Source: Desulfoluna sp. (GTDB taxonomy: Bacteria; Desulfobacterota; Desulfobacteria; Desulfobacterales; Desulfolunaceae). Taken from it: a stretch of 37,989 bases of DNA. The notes beneath the pieces were generated by a model. That model saw nothing but the letters and a program-made list of their open reading frames with translations. It searched no databases and was not told the DNA's origin. Positions within the stretch are counted from its first letter, which is position 1. Every line of letters starts with the position of its first letter. Position numbers and translations under genes: made by a program. The stretch covers positions 1 through 37,989 of the forward strand of contig NZ_JAQYWB010000057.1 of assembly GCF_030145185.1 (NCBI RefSeq). The letters run 5' to 3'. Of this stretch, positions 7,507 to 14,323 are shown piece by piece.

Positions 7507-8445
7507 ATGACGGATAAGCCTGCGTTGAAGATTGGGCACTTGCGGATCACCGACCACTTGATTCTTGGTGTGACGGACCTCAAGCTGAAGAAGGGAATGG
7601 AGATCTTTAAGCATTGCAGCCTCCAGCCGGTGTTGAAAAACGGGTGGAACGAGGTGGCCGATGATCTGGCGACCGGTGCTCTGGATGGTGCGTTTATTCT
7701 CGCGCCCACGGCCATGGATATTTACAAGTCCGGGGTGGGCATCAAGCTGATTCTCTTTACCCACAAGTCGGGCAGTGTCCTGGTGAAGAGCATGCGGGCG
7801 GGCATTCAGCGCATTGAAGATTTTGCGGGTAAGGTGGTGTTGATCCCCTACCAGCTCTCCGTTCACAACATGCTGTTTCACCGCCTTCTTAAAGAGAAGG
7901 GGCTGAACCCCGGCACAACGAGTGACAAAAAAGCCGATGTGTTTCTGGAGGTGGTGGCGCCTTTTCAGATGCCGGATGCCATCAATCTGGATGAGGACGG
8001 TGAGATCGCCGGGTTTATCGTGGCCGAGCCCTTCGGGACCCAGGTGATCAACAGCGGCAATGGTGAAGCCCTTCATCTCTCGTGTGACCTCTGGCCCAAG
8101 CATCCCTGCTGTGTTCTGGTGATGCGTGACGAAGTGATTGAGAAAAATCCAGACGCCGTCCACGAGCTGACCCGTAGCCTTGTGCGGTCTGGCCTGGCGG
8201 TGGAAGCGCAGCCGAAACCGGCCTCCATTATCGGTGCCGATTTTCTGGGTCAGAACAGCGATGTGATTTACAAGGTTCTCACCGAACCCAAAGAGCGTAT
8301 CTCTACGGACGAGCTTTTTCCGGTGATTGACGATTTGGCCATCATTCAGGATTACATGAAAGACGAGATGGGCATTTTAACGGATAAGATCGACCTGGAT
8401 AAGTTTGTGGACACCCGTTTTGCGCGGGATGCCGGAGCCAAATAG
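7507..8445 (+). CDS. NrtA/CmpA-type substrate-binding protein without a signal peptide
   Basis: 312 residues with the fold pattern of ABC-type nitrate/sulfonate/bicarbonate binding proteins (type II periplasmic fold): KIGHLRITDHLILG at the N-terminus, a GALDGAFILAPTAMD segment, a hinge and a conserved KHPCCVLVMRDEVIEKNPDAV near residue 200. Starting at ATG 7507 the fold begins at once and there is no signal peptide or lipobox. The frame continues upstream to 7399 with cysteine-rich, non-hydrophobic residues that are not an export signal either. No permease or ATPase gene is nearby. It may be a cytoplasmic ligand sensor, as NasS is for nitrate (inference), or its partners may be elsewhere. The Shine-Dalgarno is weak. 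Confidence 0.75.
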   Translation: MTDKPALKIGHLRITDHLILGVTDLKLKKGMEIFKHCSLQPVLKNGWNEVADDLATGALDGAFILAPTAMDIYKSGVGIKLILFTHKSGSVLVKSMRAGIQRIEDFAGKVVLIPYQLSVHNMLFHRLLKEKGLNPGTTSDKKADVFLEVVAPFQMPDAINLDEDGEIAGFIVAEPFGTQVINSGNGEALHLSCDLWPKHPCCVLVMRDEVIEKNPDAVHELTRSLVRSGLAVEAQPKPASIIGADFLGQNSDVIYKVLTEPKERISTDELFPVIDDLAIIQDYMKDEMGILTDKIDLDKFVDTRFARDAGAK

Positions 8446-8495
8446 ATAAGAAGGAGGTTATCCTTCAGTTCATGCCTCCGGTGGCCCTGCCGGGG

Positions 8496-8518
8496 GTTAA
8501 ACTTATGAAAAGTTTAAC
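8496..8518 (+). terminator. 9-bp-stem hairpin, possible terminator
   Basis: GTTAAACTT (8496-8504) pairs perfectly with AAGTTTAAC (8510-8518) around ATGAA, 50 bases after the binding-protein stop. There is no T-run, so it may be part of the repeat module rather than a Rho-independent terminator. Confidence 0.4.
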
Positions 8519-8691
8519 AAACAGGCTTTAAAAATTATTCTTGGTTAAATTTCATCTTAAAAGCGGATGTGATTTGACCCGAGGAATCCGTCTTCGCCTG
8601 CGGCTACGCCGTGACAAGTCCGCCTGCGCCATGTCAATGCGTCACCATTCGGACAACGCCAATGGGCTACGCCGTGACATGGGGGCAAAAC

Positions 8692-8746
8692 GCATTCGCA
8701 ACCTGCTTTCAAGGTGGCACACCTTGCCGCCGGAGGCAGCTTTTTG
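8692..8746. repeat. intergenic hairpin repeat, copy C
   Basis: Close to copies at 762-817 and 3043-3097. Stem CAAGGTG-GCA-CACCTTG, then GCCGCCGGAGGCA and a T-run. Confidence 0.8.
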
Positions 8747-8749
8747 AGA

Positions 8750-8762
8750 GCTGAATAGTTAC
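8750..8762. repeat. 13-base motif GCTGAATAGTTAC, copy 3
   Basis: Exact copy of the motif at 516-528 and 2710-2722, here directly after hairpin repeat copy C. Confidence 0.7.
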
Positions 8763-8851
8763 AAAAAACATGTCTTTTTGTCTGGAAGGGCGGAGGCATG
8801 GGCTGCAACGCCTCCCATTTCTAAGTGCGGATGTCGGGTGCGGTGAAAAAC

Positions 8852-10174
8852 TCAGTCTCGGGGGCCGGCTTTTTCGATGATGCGAAAAATGCCATCGATG
8901 GTACGGCTTTCCCAGAGACCCTTTCCGCTGAAGGTGGGTTTTGATTCCTTGTTGAGGCGGACCGCTACCTGGGCGGCAGACAATTCCTCCCGGCGTTTCA
9001 TGCCGATGATCTCCTTTAAAATATAATCTTTGTACGCTGCCGGGTCCGAGGGGAAGGGTCGATCCGGCTCGCTTGCCTTCGAGGGGGCGGACTGGAGGGT
9101 TTCGTCGTTCGGTGCGGGCTCGGTGGGGGGCGTCTCCACGAGGTCCCAGAGGTTATCCTGTTCCGAGTCGGTTTCGGCGGGTTTTTTCTGCCCCATGGGT
9201 TCCGTGGGTGTGGGCCGGGGGGAGGGCGGTTCATCTGCAACAGCCCAGAGATCGTCCAGGCCTGTGTCACTCATGGGGGTTTTATCGCTCGTCGTCGGGG
9301 TGTTTTCCACCAACGCCCACAGGTCGTCAAGCTCTGCGGCCCCTCCTTCCTCGGGCGTTTCATCCACCAGTGCCCAGAGATTGTCCAGATCTTCTTCCGG
9401 GGGCTTCTCCACCAGATCCCACAGATTGTCTCCCCCGTCCTCCGGCGGGACGGTATTTTCTTCAACAAGACTCCAGAGATCATCCAGGGGCTCTTCGGTG
9501 GGTGCTTCCACCAGGGCACTGAGATCGTCTATGTTTTCGTCCTGGAGGGGCTCGTTCACCAGGGCGCTGAGATCATCTAAGGTCGGTTTCTCGGTGGGGG
9601 GCGTTTCCCTTTTGGCAGGATCCTTTATGGGTGCGGCGGGTATGGGTTCCGCCGTTCTTTTGGGGGGTAAAGGGGCGGCAGGAGCCGATGCGGCCAAGGG
9701 GATCCCGGAGGTTTGAAGGGCGGTGAGGATGGCGGACAGGCTGCGGGCTTTTTCCTCTTCGATGGATAGGCGGCGCTCCATGGCGGAGGCTTTGCGTTCC
9801 TCTGCTTCGGCAAGGCGGCGCTGCTGGATCACGAGCCGGGCCAGAAGGGACGGCGTGGGGTTTTCTTCATCGAGAAGGGAGAGGATATCGTCATCTTCGT
9901 CTTGCCGGAAGGCGTTCCGAGAGAAGAGGGGGCCTTGTCCTGAAGCCCGGTTTCTCAAGGCCTGGCGAATCTCTTCCTGGGTGAGTCCCGATTCGGTGCA
10001 TTCGGAGATATAGGTGAAGAGGAGGATGTCTTCCCGGGTGAGGGCCGGCTCGCCTTCATCGCCGGGGCGGGTGAGGAACTCGCTGTAGATATGTTGCCAC
10101 AGAAGAAGGGTAGAGACTCCGGTTTTGAGTTCCTTTGCGGCCTCTTCAACACTGTATCGCTTTTCGTCGGCCAT
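8852..10174 (-). CDS. MerR-like protein with eight DDLW repeats and recombinase-like tail
   Basis: 440 residues. Residues about 6-73 read as a MerR-type helix-turn-helix (YSVEEAAKELKTGVSTLLLW...LTREDI...GLTQEEIRQAL). Residues about 105-155 are a charged likely coiled coil (RRLAEAEERKASAMERRLSIEEEKA). After a Pro/Ala-rich linker come eight acidic repeats of [LIGQ]D[DN]L[SW]xx[VL]: at about 199, 215, 230, 248, 263, 282, 306 and 339; the first two have Ser where the rest have Trp. A possible ninth (DDILSLLDEENP) is near 95. The C-terminal 60 residues end in LNKESKPTFSGKGLW-type sequence, like the DNA-binding tail of serine recombinases, but with no catalytic domain. I chose ATG 10174 (GGAG 5 bases upstream). 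The function is unknown; a DNA-binding scaffold is an inference. Confidence 0.75.
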   Translation of the reverse strand: MADEKRYSVEEAAKELKTGVSTLLLWQHIYSEFLTRPGDEGEPALTREDILLFTYISECTESGLTQEEIRQALRNRASGQGPLFSRNAFRQDEDDDILSLLDEENPTPSLLARLVIQQRRLAEAEERKASAMERRLSIEEEKARSLSAILTALQTSGIPLAASAPAAPLPPKRTAEPIPAAPIKDPAKRETPPTEKPTLDDLSALVNEPLQDENIDDLSALVEAPTEEPLDDLWSLVEENTVPPEDGGDNLWDLVEKPPEEDLDNLWALVDETPEEGGAAELDDLWALVENTPTTSDKTPMSDTGLDDLWAVADEPPSPRPTPTEPMGQKKPAETDSEQDNLWDLVETPPTEPAPNDETLQSAPSKASEPDRPFPSDPAAYKDYILKEIIGMKRREELSAAQVAVRLNKESKPTFSGKGLWESRTIDGIFRIIEKAGPRD

Positions 10175-10279
10175 TCCTTCTCCGTACGGTGGCAACTGAT
10201 GGATTTGCTTATTTCAGGAGATGATCAATCATCCGCCTAAGTTGATTTCGTGCATTTTAGTGTATTTTCACCGGTGGTG

Positions 10280-10678
10280 TCAATCGGAGGCCTGTTTCTC
10301 TCCCCAATGGGCAATGACAAGGTTGAAGCCGAAGGCGAGATTCAGGGCGGCGGCTTCTGCCAAGGAGAACCAGGCAATTTTCTGTCCTTCAGTCAGGGCA
10401 ATGGCCTCGGGGTTGAAGTCGGCCCGGGCGGTAAAGACATATTCCAGGCGGTCGGGGAAATCGTAGACCCCAAAGGATCGAATGGGGTCGGGACAAAAAT
10501 TGAGTTCTTCGTGAAGTTCCCGTCTGATACAGGCTTCCGGTGTCTCATCGGGCTCGACATGACCGCCCGGCAGATCCCACATGTTGGGGCAGGGAAGGTG
10601 AGGCAGATCGTCCCTGAGCATGAGCAGCACCTTGCCTCGGGGGTTGATGAGCAGGATACTCGTACCCTCTGGTTTCAT
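10280..10678 (-). CDS. Nudix hydrolase
   Basis: 132 residues. The Nudix box starts at G39: GHVEPDE (39-45), seven residues, REL (53-55), then HEELNF. This fits GX5EX7REUXEE, but the usual Gly near the end is Asn60. It also has the WDLPGGH lead-in typical of NTP/NDP-sugar pyrophosphohydrolases. It should cleave a nucleoside diphosphate linked to another group; the substrate cannot be told. AGGA is 7 bases before ATG 10678. It lies upstream of the MerR-like gene on the same strand, 105 bases apart, possibly cotranscribed. Confidence 0.88.
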   Translation of the reverse strand: MKPEGTSILLINPRGKVLLMLRDDLPHLPCPNMWDLPGGHVEPDETPEACIRRELHEELNFCPDPIRSFGVYDFPDRLEYVFTARADFNPEAIALTEGQKIAWFSLAEAAALNLAFGFNLVIAHWGEKQASD

Positions 10679-10703
10679 GTGAATTCCTAATGATAAATAG
10701 ATG

Positions 10704-10717
10704 TAAACAATTGTTTA
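10704..10717. promoter_or_regulatory. 14-bp perfect palindrome, possible operator
   Basis: TAAACAATTGTTTA lies in the A+T-rich divergent region between the Nudix gene and the pil-type cluster. It is 26 bases from the Nudix start and next to a plus-strand -35 candidate, so a regulator bound here could affect both directions. Confidence 0.4.
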
Positions 10718-10721
10718 ATAA

Positions 10722-10751
10722 TTGACAAAATTTTCTATTACAGGATATATT
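10722..10751 (+). promoter_or_regulatory. σ70-type promoter candidate for the PilT-like cluster
   Basis: TTGACA (10722-10727) followed after 17-18 bases by ATATAT/TATATT. It would give a leader of about 180 bases before ATG 10937; I see no gene in that leader. Confidence 0.5.
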
Positions 10752-10936
10752 TATAAGGTTTATCGGGATATTACAAGATGGAAAAAAGGCTTCAATGTCG
10801 GCAGCGTTTGGGACGATAAGGGAGGTAGTGGCAAATAGACCTCTATCGATGGAACGGATTGAGCACCGAGCCGTGGAATTGTGGCATGTAATATGGGCAT
10901 GCGGCAGATTAGGGCTTGGTAAGTTAAGGAGCACGT

Positions 10937-11398
10937 ATGGGTATTTATCCCAAAAAAGATTGTCAGATCAGGTTGTGCCTTTCAAACAACAGCCAACTGG
11001 ACGGCCTTGTGAATATCGTGGGCCGGGACATCAGAACCTTTCTTCTGGACGATGAGTCCGATATCGTCATGTACGAGGCCGTCAATGGGGAAGATGAAAA
11101 ACGGCGCCCCATGATTGTCCCCAAAAAGCATATTCTCTGGTTGGAGGTCAAGGGGTGCGACCTTGCCGAGCGGAAGATGGCGCTTTACCGTAAATTAAAG
11201 ATCAAGCTGATCAACGGCCAGGTGGTGAGCGGGGAAATTGATATCACCGGGTACGATCGCGTGTCTGATTATGTTCTCAAGAACTCCGATCTGTTCAGCG
11301 AAGTCGCCGAGGCCACCATTGATGGTGAAATTATTCGATCTATTGTGTTTGTCTCAACGACCCAGTACCTCTGGGTCGTTCCCGACGAAGACGCATGA
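10937..11398 (+). CDS. hypothetical protein with two repeated halves, next to PilT-like ATPases
   Basis: 153 residues, no signal peptide or membrane segment. The two halves look like copies of one β-rich unit: the N-terminal half has SQLDGLVNIVGRDIR..LL..ESDIVMYEA and the C-terminal half has QVVSGEIDITGYDRVSDYVLKNSDLFSEVAEA. The RVSDYV..SDLF pattern recalls small DUF6812-type proteins (tentative). AAGGAG sits 6 bases before ATG 10937. It is 28 bases upstream of the first ATPase gene and almost certainly cotranscribed with it, so a role with the pilus motor or its regulation is plausible. Confidence 0.72.
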   Translation: MGIYPKKDCQIRLCLSNNSQLDGLVNIVGRDIRTFLLDDESDIVMYEAVNGEDEKRRPMIVPKKHILWLEVKGCDLAERKMALYRKLKIKLINGQVVSGEIDITGYDRVSDYVLKNSDLFSEVAEATIDGEIIRSIVFVSTTQYLWVVPDEDA

Positions 11399-11426
11399 GC
11401 GGGCGAAGGGGTTCGAGAGGTGTGAT

Positions 11427-12494
11427 GTGGCAGAATTAGATAAGGTGTTTCAAGCGGGTGTCGCGTTGCGTGCCTCCGATGTGCACGTGGTGCCGGGTGA
11501 ACCGATTATTATGCGCAGGAACGGGGCGTTGGTTAAAACCAAAACTCCGAAGTTGAAGATCGAGCAGACCAGGCGTCTGATTCTGGAGCTGCTCTCACCG
11601 GAGGATAAGGAGCTCCTGGAGAAAGATCATCAACTTGACTTTTCCTACGAGATCAAGGGTGTGGGTCGTTTCAGGGGGAGCGCCATGGCTCATAACCGAG
11701 GGCTCAGCGCGGCATTTCGGGTGATCCCACCCGCTCTCCCTACGCTGCCATCCACCGGGCTTCCCGAGGTGGTGGAAAAGGTTCTGGATCAGCACCAGGG
11801 GTTGATTCTGGTGACCGGTGCCACCGGAATGGGCAAGACCACCACCCTGGCGGCCATGGTGGATTTTCTTAACGAGCGGCGGGCGCACCATATTCTCACC
11901 GTGGAAGACCCCATTGAGTTTGTTCACCCCAAAAAGAAGGGGGTCGTGAACCAGAGGCAGATAGGGCGAGACACCCGTTCTTATCTCAACGCGTTGAAAG
12001 GGGCGCTGAGGGAGGACCCGGATGTCATCGTCATCGGGGAGCTTCGGGACCTTGAAACCATCTCTCTGGCCATCAGCGCAGCCGAGACGGGGCATCTTGT
12101 CATCGGAACCCTCTCCACCACCAACGCCCCGAAAACCGTGGATCGCATCATCGATTCCTATCCCCCGGGTGAGCAGTCTCAGATTCGGGCCACCCTGGCG
12201 GAAACCTTGAAAGCCGTGGTCACTCAGAAGCTGATCCCTTCGGACGCGGATGATCGGATGCTTATGGCCGCTGAAATCCTGATCATCAACTTGCCGGTGG
12301 CGGGTTTGATCCGGGACTCCAAAGTGTTCCAAATCCCCAATCTCATGCAGACGGGCAAGAGCTTCGGCATGAAGTTGATGGATGAGTCGGTGATGGACCT
12401 GTTTAATCAGGGGTTGATCAGCGCGGAGAAGGCGTTGACGCATGTGCAGTCTGAGACGACTCAGCGACAATTGAAGGCAAAGCTTGCGGGGTGA
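11427..12494 (+). CDS. PilT/PilU-type ATPase, variant motifs
   Basis: 355 residues, cytoplasmic hexameric ATPase family that retracts type IV pili. Walker A is GATGMGKTT (131-139; family GPTGSGKST), the Asp-box segment is TVEDPIEFVH, and Walker B is DPDVIVIGE (197-205). The His box reads TGHLVIGTLST: H223 is kept but the second histidine is Ser230. GTG 11427 is chosen because GAGAGG lies 6 bases upstream and the ASDVHVV start then matches the family; the frame is open to 11238 but that part overlaps the previous gene. With its neighbour at 12543 it forms a PilT-PilU-like pair. No pilin or pilB gene is in view. Confidence 0.87.
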   Translation: MAELDKVFQAGVALRASDVHVVPGEPIIMRRNGALVKTKTPKLKIEQTRRLILELLSPEDKELLEKDHQLDFSYEIKGVGRFRGSAMAHNRGLSAAFRVIPPALPTLPSTGLPEVVEKVLDQHQGLILVTGATGMGKTTTLAAMVDFLNERRAHHILTVEDPIEFVHPKKKGVVNQRQIGRDTRSYLNALKGALREDPDVIVIGELRDLETISLAISAAETGHLVIGTLSTTNAPKTVDRIIDSYPPGEQSQIRATLAETLKAVVTQKLIPSDADDRMLMAAEILIINLPVAGLIRDSKVFQIPNLMQTGKSFGMKLMDESVMDLFNQGLISAEKALTHVQSETTQRQLKAKLAG

Positions 12495-12513
12495 GGATGA
12501 TGCAACTGAAAAC

Positions 12514-12531
12514 GGACGGCTTGAGCCGTCC
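12514..12531 (+). promoter_or_regulatory. hairpin beside the ribosome-binding site of the second ATPase
   Basis: GGACGGC-TTGA-GCCGTCC is a perfect 7-bp stem between the two ATPase genes. The Shine-Dalgarno AGGGGG begins at 12533, one base after the stem, so folding could limit initiation at GTG 12543 or protect the downstream mRNA after processing. Confidence 0.45.
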
Positions 12532-12542
12532 AGGGGGATGCT

Positions 12543-13601
12543 GTGGCTGTAATTGATACCTACTTCAGGGAACTGAGCGAAAAAGGGGCCAGTGACCTCC
12601 ATATGGTCATTGGTTGCCCGCCTCTTCTGCGTTTAAAAGGGGAGCTGGTGGACACCGATCATCCGGTGCTGGATCGGGAGCGGATGAAAGAGGTGCTCTG
12701 GGAGATCCTGCCCAGGGAGAAACAGAAAGAATATGAAGCAAATCTCGATCTGGATATGGCCTATGAGCTGGAAGGGGTGGGGCGTTTCCGGTGCAATTTC
12801 TTTTTCCATCACAACGGCCCTGGTGCGGTGTTTCGGCTGATTCCCACCGATATTCTGACCCTGGAACAGCTGGGGATGCCCCCGGTACTGAAGACCATTG
12901 CCGATTTTTCCCAGGGGCTGGTTCTGGTGACCGGGCCCACGGGAAGCGGCAAGTCAACCACCCTGGCCGCCATGATCGATTACATCAACAAGAGTCGGGA
13001 AGCCCATATCATCACCATTGAAGACCCCTTGGAGTTTGTGCATCAGAATCGTCGGTGTATCTTTACCCAGAGGGAGATCGGAACCCACGCGGCGAGTTTT
13101 GCTGACGCCTTGAGGGTGGCTGGTCGTGAGGACCCCGACATTATTCTTGTGGGGGAGATGCGGGATAAGGAGACCATCAGCCTGGCCTTGACCTGTGCAG
13201 AGTTGGGAATTCTGGTGTTCGGGACCCTTCACACCAACAGCGCGTCCAAGACCGTGGACCGCGTGATCAACGCCTTTTCTGCCGACCAGCAGGCGCAGGT
13301 GCGCACCATGTTCTCCGAGTCTTTGAAGGCGGTGGTAGCTCAGCAACTTCTCAAGACCGCCGACGGGACAGGGCGCTGTGCGGCCAATGAGATTCTTCTG
13401 GGCTCCACGGCCCTTGCCAGCGTGATCCGCAGCGGCAAAATCGCTCAGATCAACTCCATGATCCAGACGGGAACCTCCCAGGGCATGCAGAGCATGGATC
13501 AGCATTTGATGCAGCTGGTGAAGGAGAAGAAGATTACCGGTATGGCGGCCTATGAAAAGGCCATGGACAAATCCCTCTTCGGCGCCATGAAAAACGCCTG
13601 A
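12543..13601 (+). CDS. PilT-type twitching motility ATPase
   Basis: 352 residues. It has canonical Walker A GPTGSGKST (131-139), Asp box TIEDPLEFVH, Walker B DPDIILVGE (197-205) and TLHTNSA with H230. The first His-box histidine is replaced: LGILVFGTLHT has I223 where the family has His. Start GTG 12543 follows AGGGGG at 5 bases. The two ATPases align without gaps through these motifs and share about half their residues by eye, so they are paralogues. The most likely role is type IV pilus retraction or a related secretion motor; with PilB, pilins and PilC absent from the window, the assignment rests on family alone. Confidence 0.9.
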   Translation: MAVIDTYFRELSEKGASDLHMVIGCPPLLRLKGELVDTDHPVLDRERMKEVLWEILPREKQKEYEANLDLDMAYELEGVGRFRCNFFFHHNGPGAVFRLIPTDILTLEQLGMPPVLKTIADFSQGLVLVTGPTGSGKSTTLAAMIDYINKSREAHIITIEDPLEFVHQNRRCIFTQREIGTHAASFADALRVAGREDPDIILVGEMRDKETISLALTCAELGILVFGTLHTNSASKTVDRVINAFSADQQAQVRTMFSESLKAVVAQQLLKTADGTGRCAANEILLGSTALASVIRSGKIAQINSMIQTGTSQGMQSMDQHLMQLVKEKKITGMAAYEKAMDKSLFGAMKNA

Positions 13602-13664
13602 TTCTCTCTCAAGAAGACACCGAAATCAGGTCCCGGGTGCGTTTGTGGCCCTGGACTCCAGGGC

Positions 13665-14195
13665 TTACCTCGGGGTGAGGGTGGTGGTCAGGTCCAGCTG
13701 TTCCACCACCCGGCCACCGGGGAGCTCCACCAGCTCAAGGCGGTTGTCCGAGAGTCGTGCAAATCCCTGATGCCCGCCGCGCGGAATCACCGGAGAGCCG
13801 GGATTGAGGAAGACTTTTCCCATGAGGGTGTCGAGCTGGGAGACGTGGGTGTGCCCTTGAATCACGATGTCGTAATCGGTGAGGTCGGGCAGGTGGCTGT
13901 GCCCATGGGCCAGAAGCAGGGTCTTCTCCTCCCAGGAGAAGGCAAGGCTCAGCTCTCCGGAATAGAAGTCCGGTTGGTCGCAGTTCCCGCAGACATACCA
14001 GGTCGGGTTGGCAAGGGCTTGAAATTCTTCCCGGATGGTGAAGGGGTCAAACTCGGGATGGGCTCTTCCGTAGACGGTATCGAAGAGGTCTCCGGCCACG
14101 GCAAGGCCGTCCCCGGGTTTCAGCTGGGCTTTGATCAAGCGCCAGGTGGGCAGGTGTCCGTGGATGTCTGCCGTGATGATCAGTGAGTGGGTCAT
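13665..14195 (-). CDS. YfcE/MJ0936-type metallophosphoesterase
   Basis: 176 residues. All calcineurin-like motifs are present: DIH (10-12), GDLFD (35-39), GNCD (70-73), HGHSH (97-101) and GHTH (114-117). It is the right length for the YfcE family, cytoplasmic Mn2+-dependent phosphodiesterases with uncertain physiological substrate. I chose ATG 14195 (AGGA 6 bases upstream) over the in-frame ATG at 14216. It is downstream of rsmE on the same strand, separated by 128 bases that contain two tandem 15-base units (14236-14265). Confidence 0.87.
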   Translation of the reverse strand: MTHSLIITADIHGHLPTWRLIKAQLKPGDGLAVAGDLFDTVYGRAHPEFDPFTIREEFQALANPTWYVCGNCDQPDFYSGELSLAFSWEEKTLLLAHGHSHLPDLTDYDIVIQGHTHVSQLDTLMGKVFLNPGSPVIPRGGHQGFARLSDNRLELVELPGGRVVEQLDLTTTLTPR

Positions 14196-14235
14196 GGTGG
14201 ATCCTGTCGCGTGCATGATGTGTTTGCCGTCCGGT

Positions 14236-14265
14236 CAGCGTCAAGGGGGGCAGCGTCAAGGAGGG
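14236..14265. repeat. tandem duplication, 2 x 15 bases
   Basis: CAGCGTCAAGGGGGG followed directly by CAGCGTCAAGGAGGG (one mismatch), in the gap between rsmE and the phosphoesterase gene. Confidence 0.7.
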
Positions 14266-14323
14266 TCAGTGAGCCAAATCGCCTGTAAAATCCAGATTTT
14301 TTAATTTTCGAGGCCCGGTTTGT

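Larger units (their letters stand above)
8446..8851. other. repeat-rich intergenic region
   Basis: No gene is supported. From left: a segment (8464-8491) shared with 2456-2483 and containing TGCCTCCGGTGGC at 8473-8485; a 9-bp-stem hairpin (8496-8518); a direct repeat GCTACGCCGTGACA (near 8603 and 8667); hairpin repeat copy C (8692-8746), whose GCCGCCGGAGGCA end at 8726-8738 is the inverted partner of 8473-8485; and GCTGAATAGTTAC at 8750-8762. Confidence 0.7.

Noticed and set aside
9030-9716. Ser-rich 228-codon plus-strand frame antisense to the DDLW-repeat gene
   Set aside because: Low-complexity shadow of the repeat region; the minus frame has a MerR-type domain and a ribosome-binding site.
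11238-11426. N-terminal extension of the first PilT-type ATPase
   Set aside because: It overlaps the upstream gene, has no family resemblance, and GTG 11427 has a well-placed ribosome-binding site.
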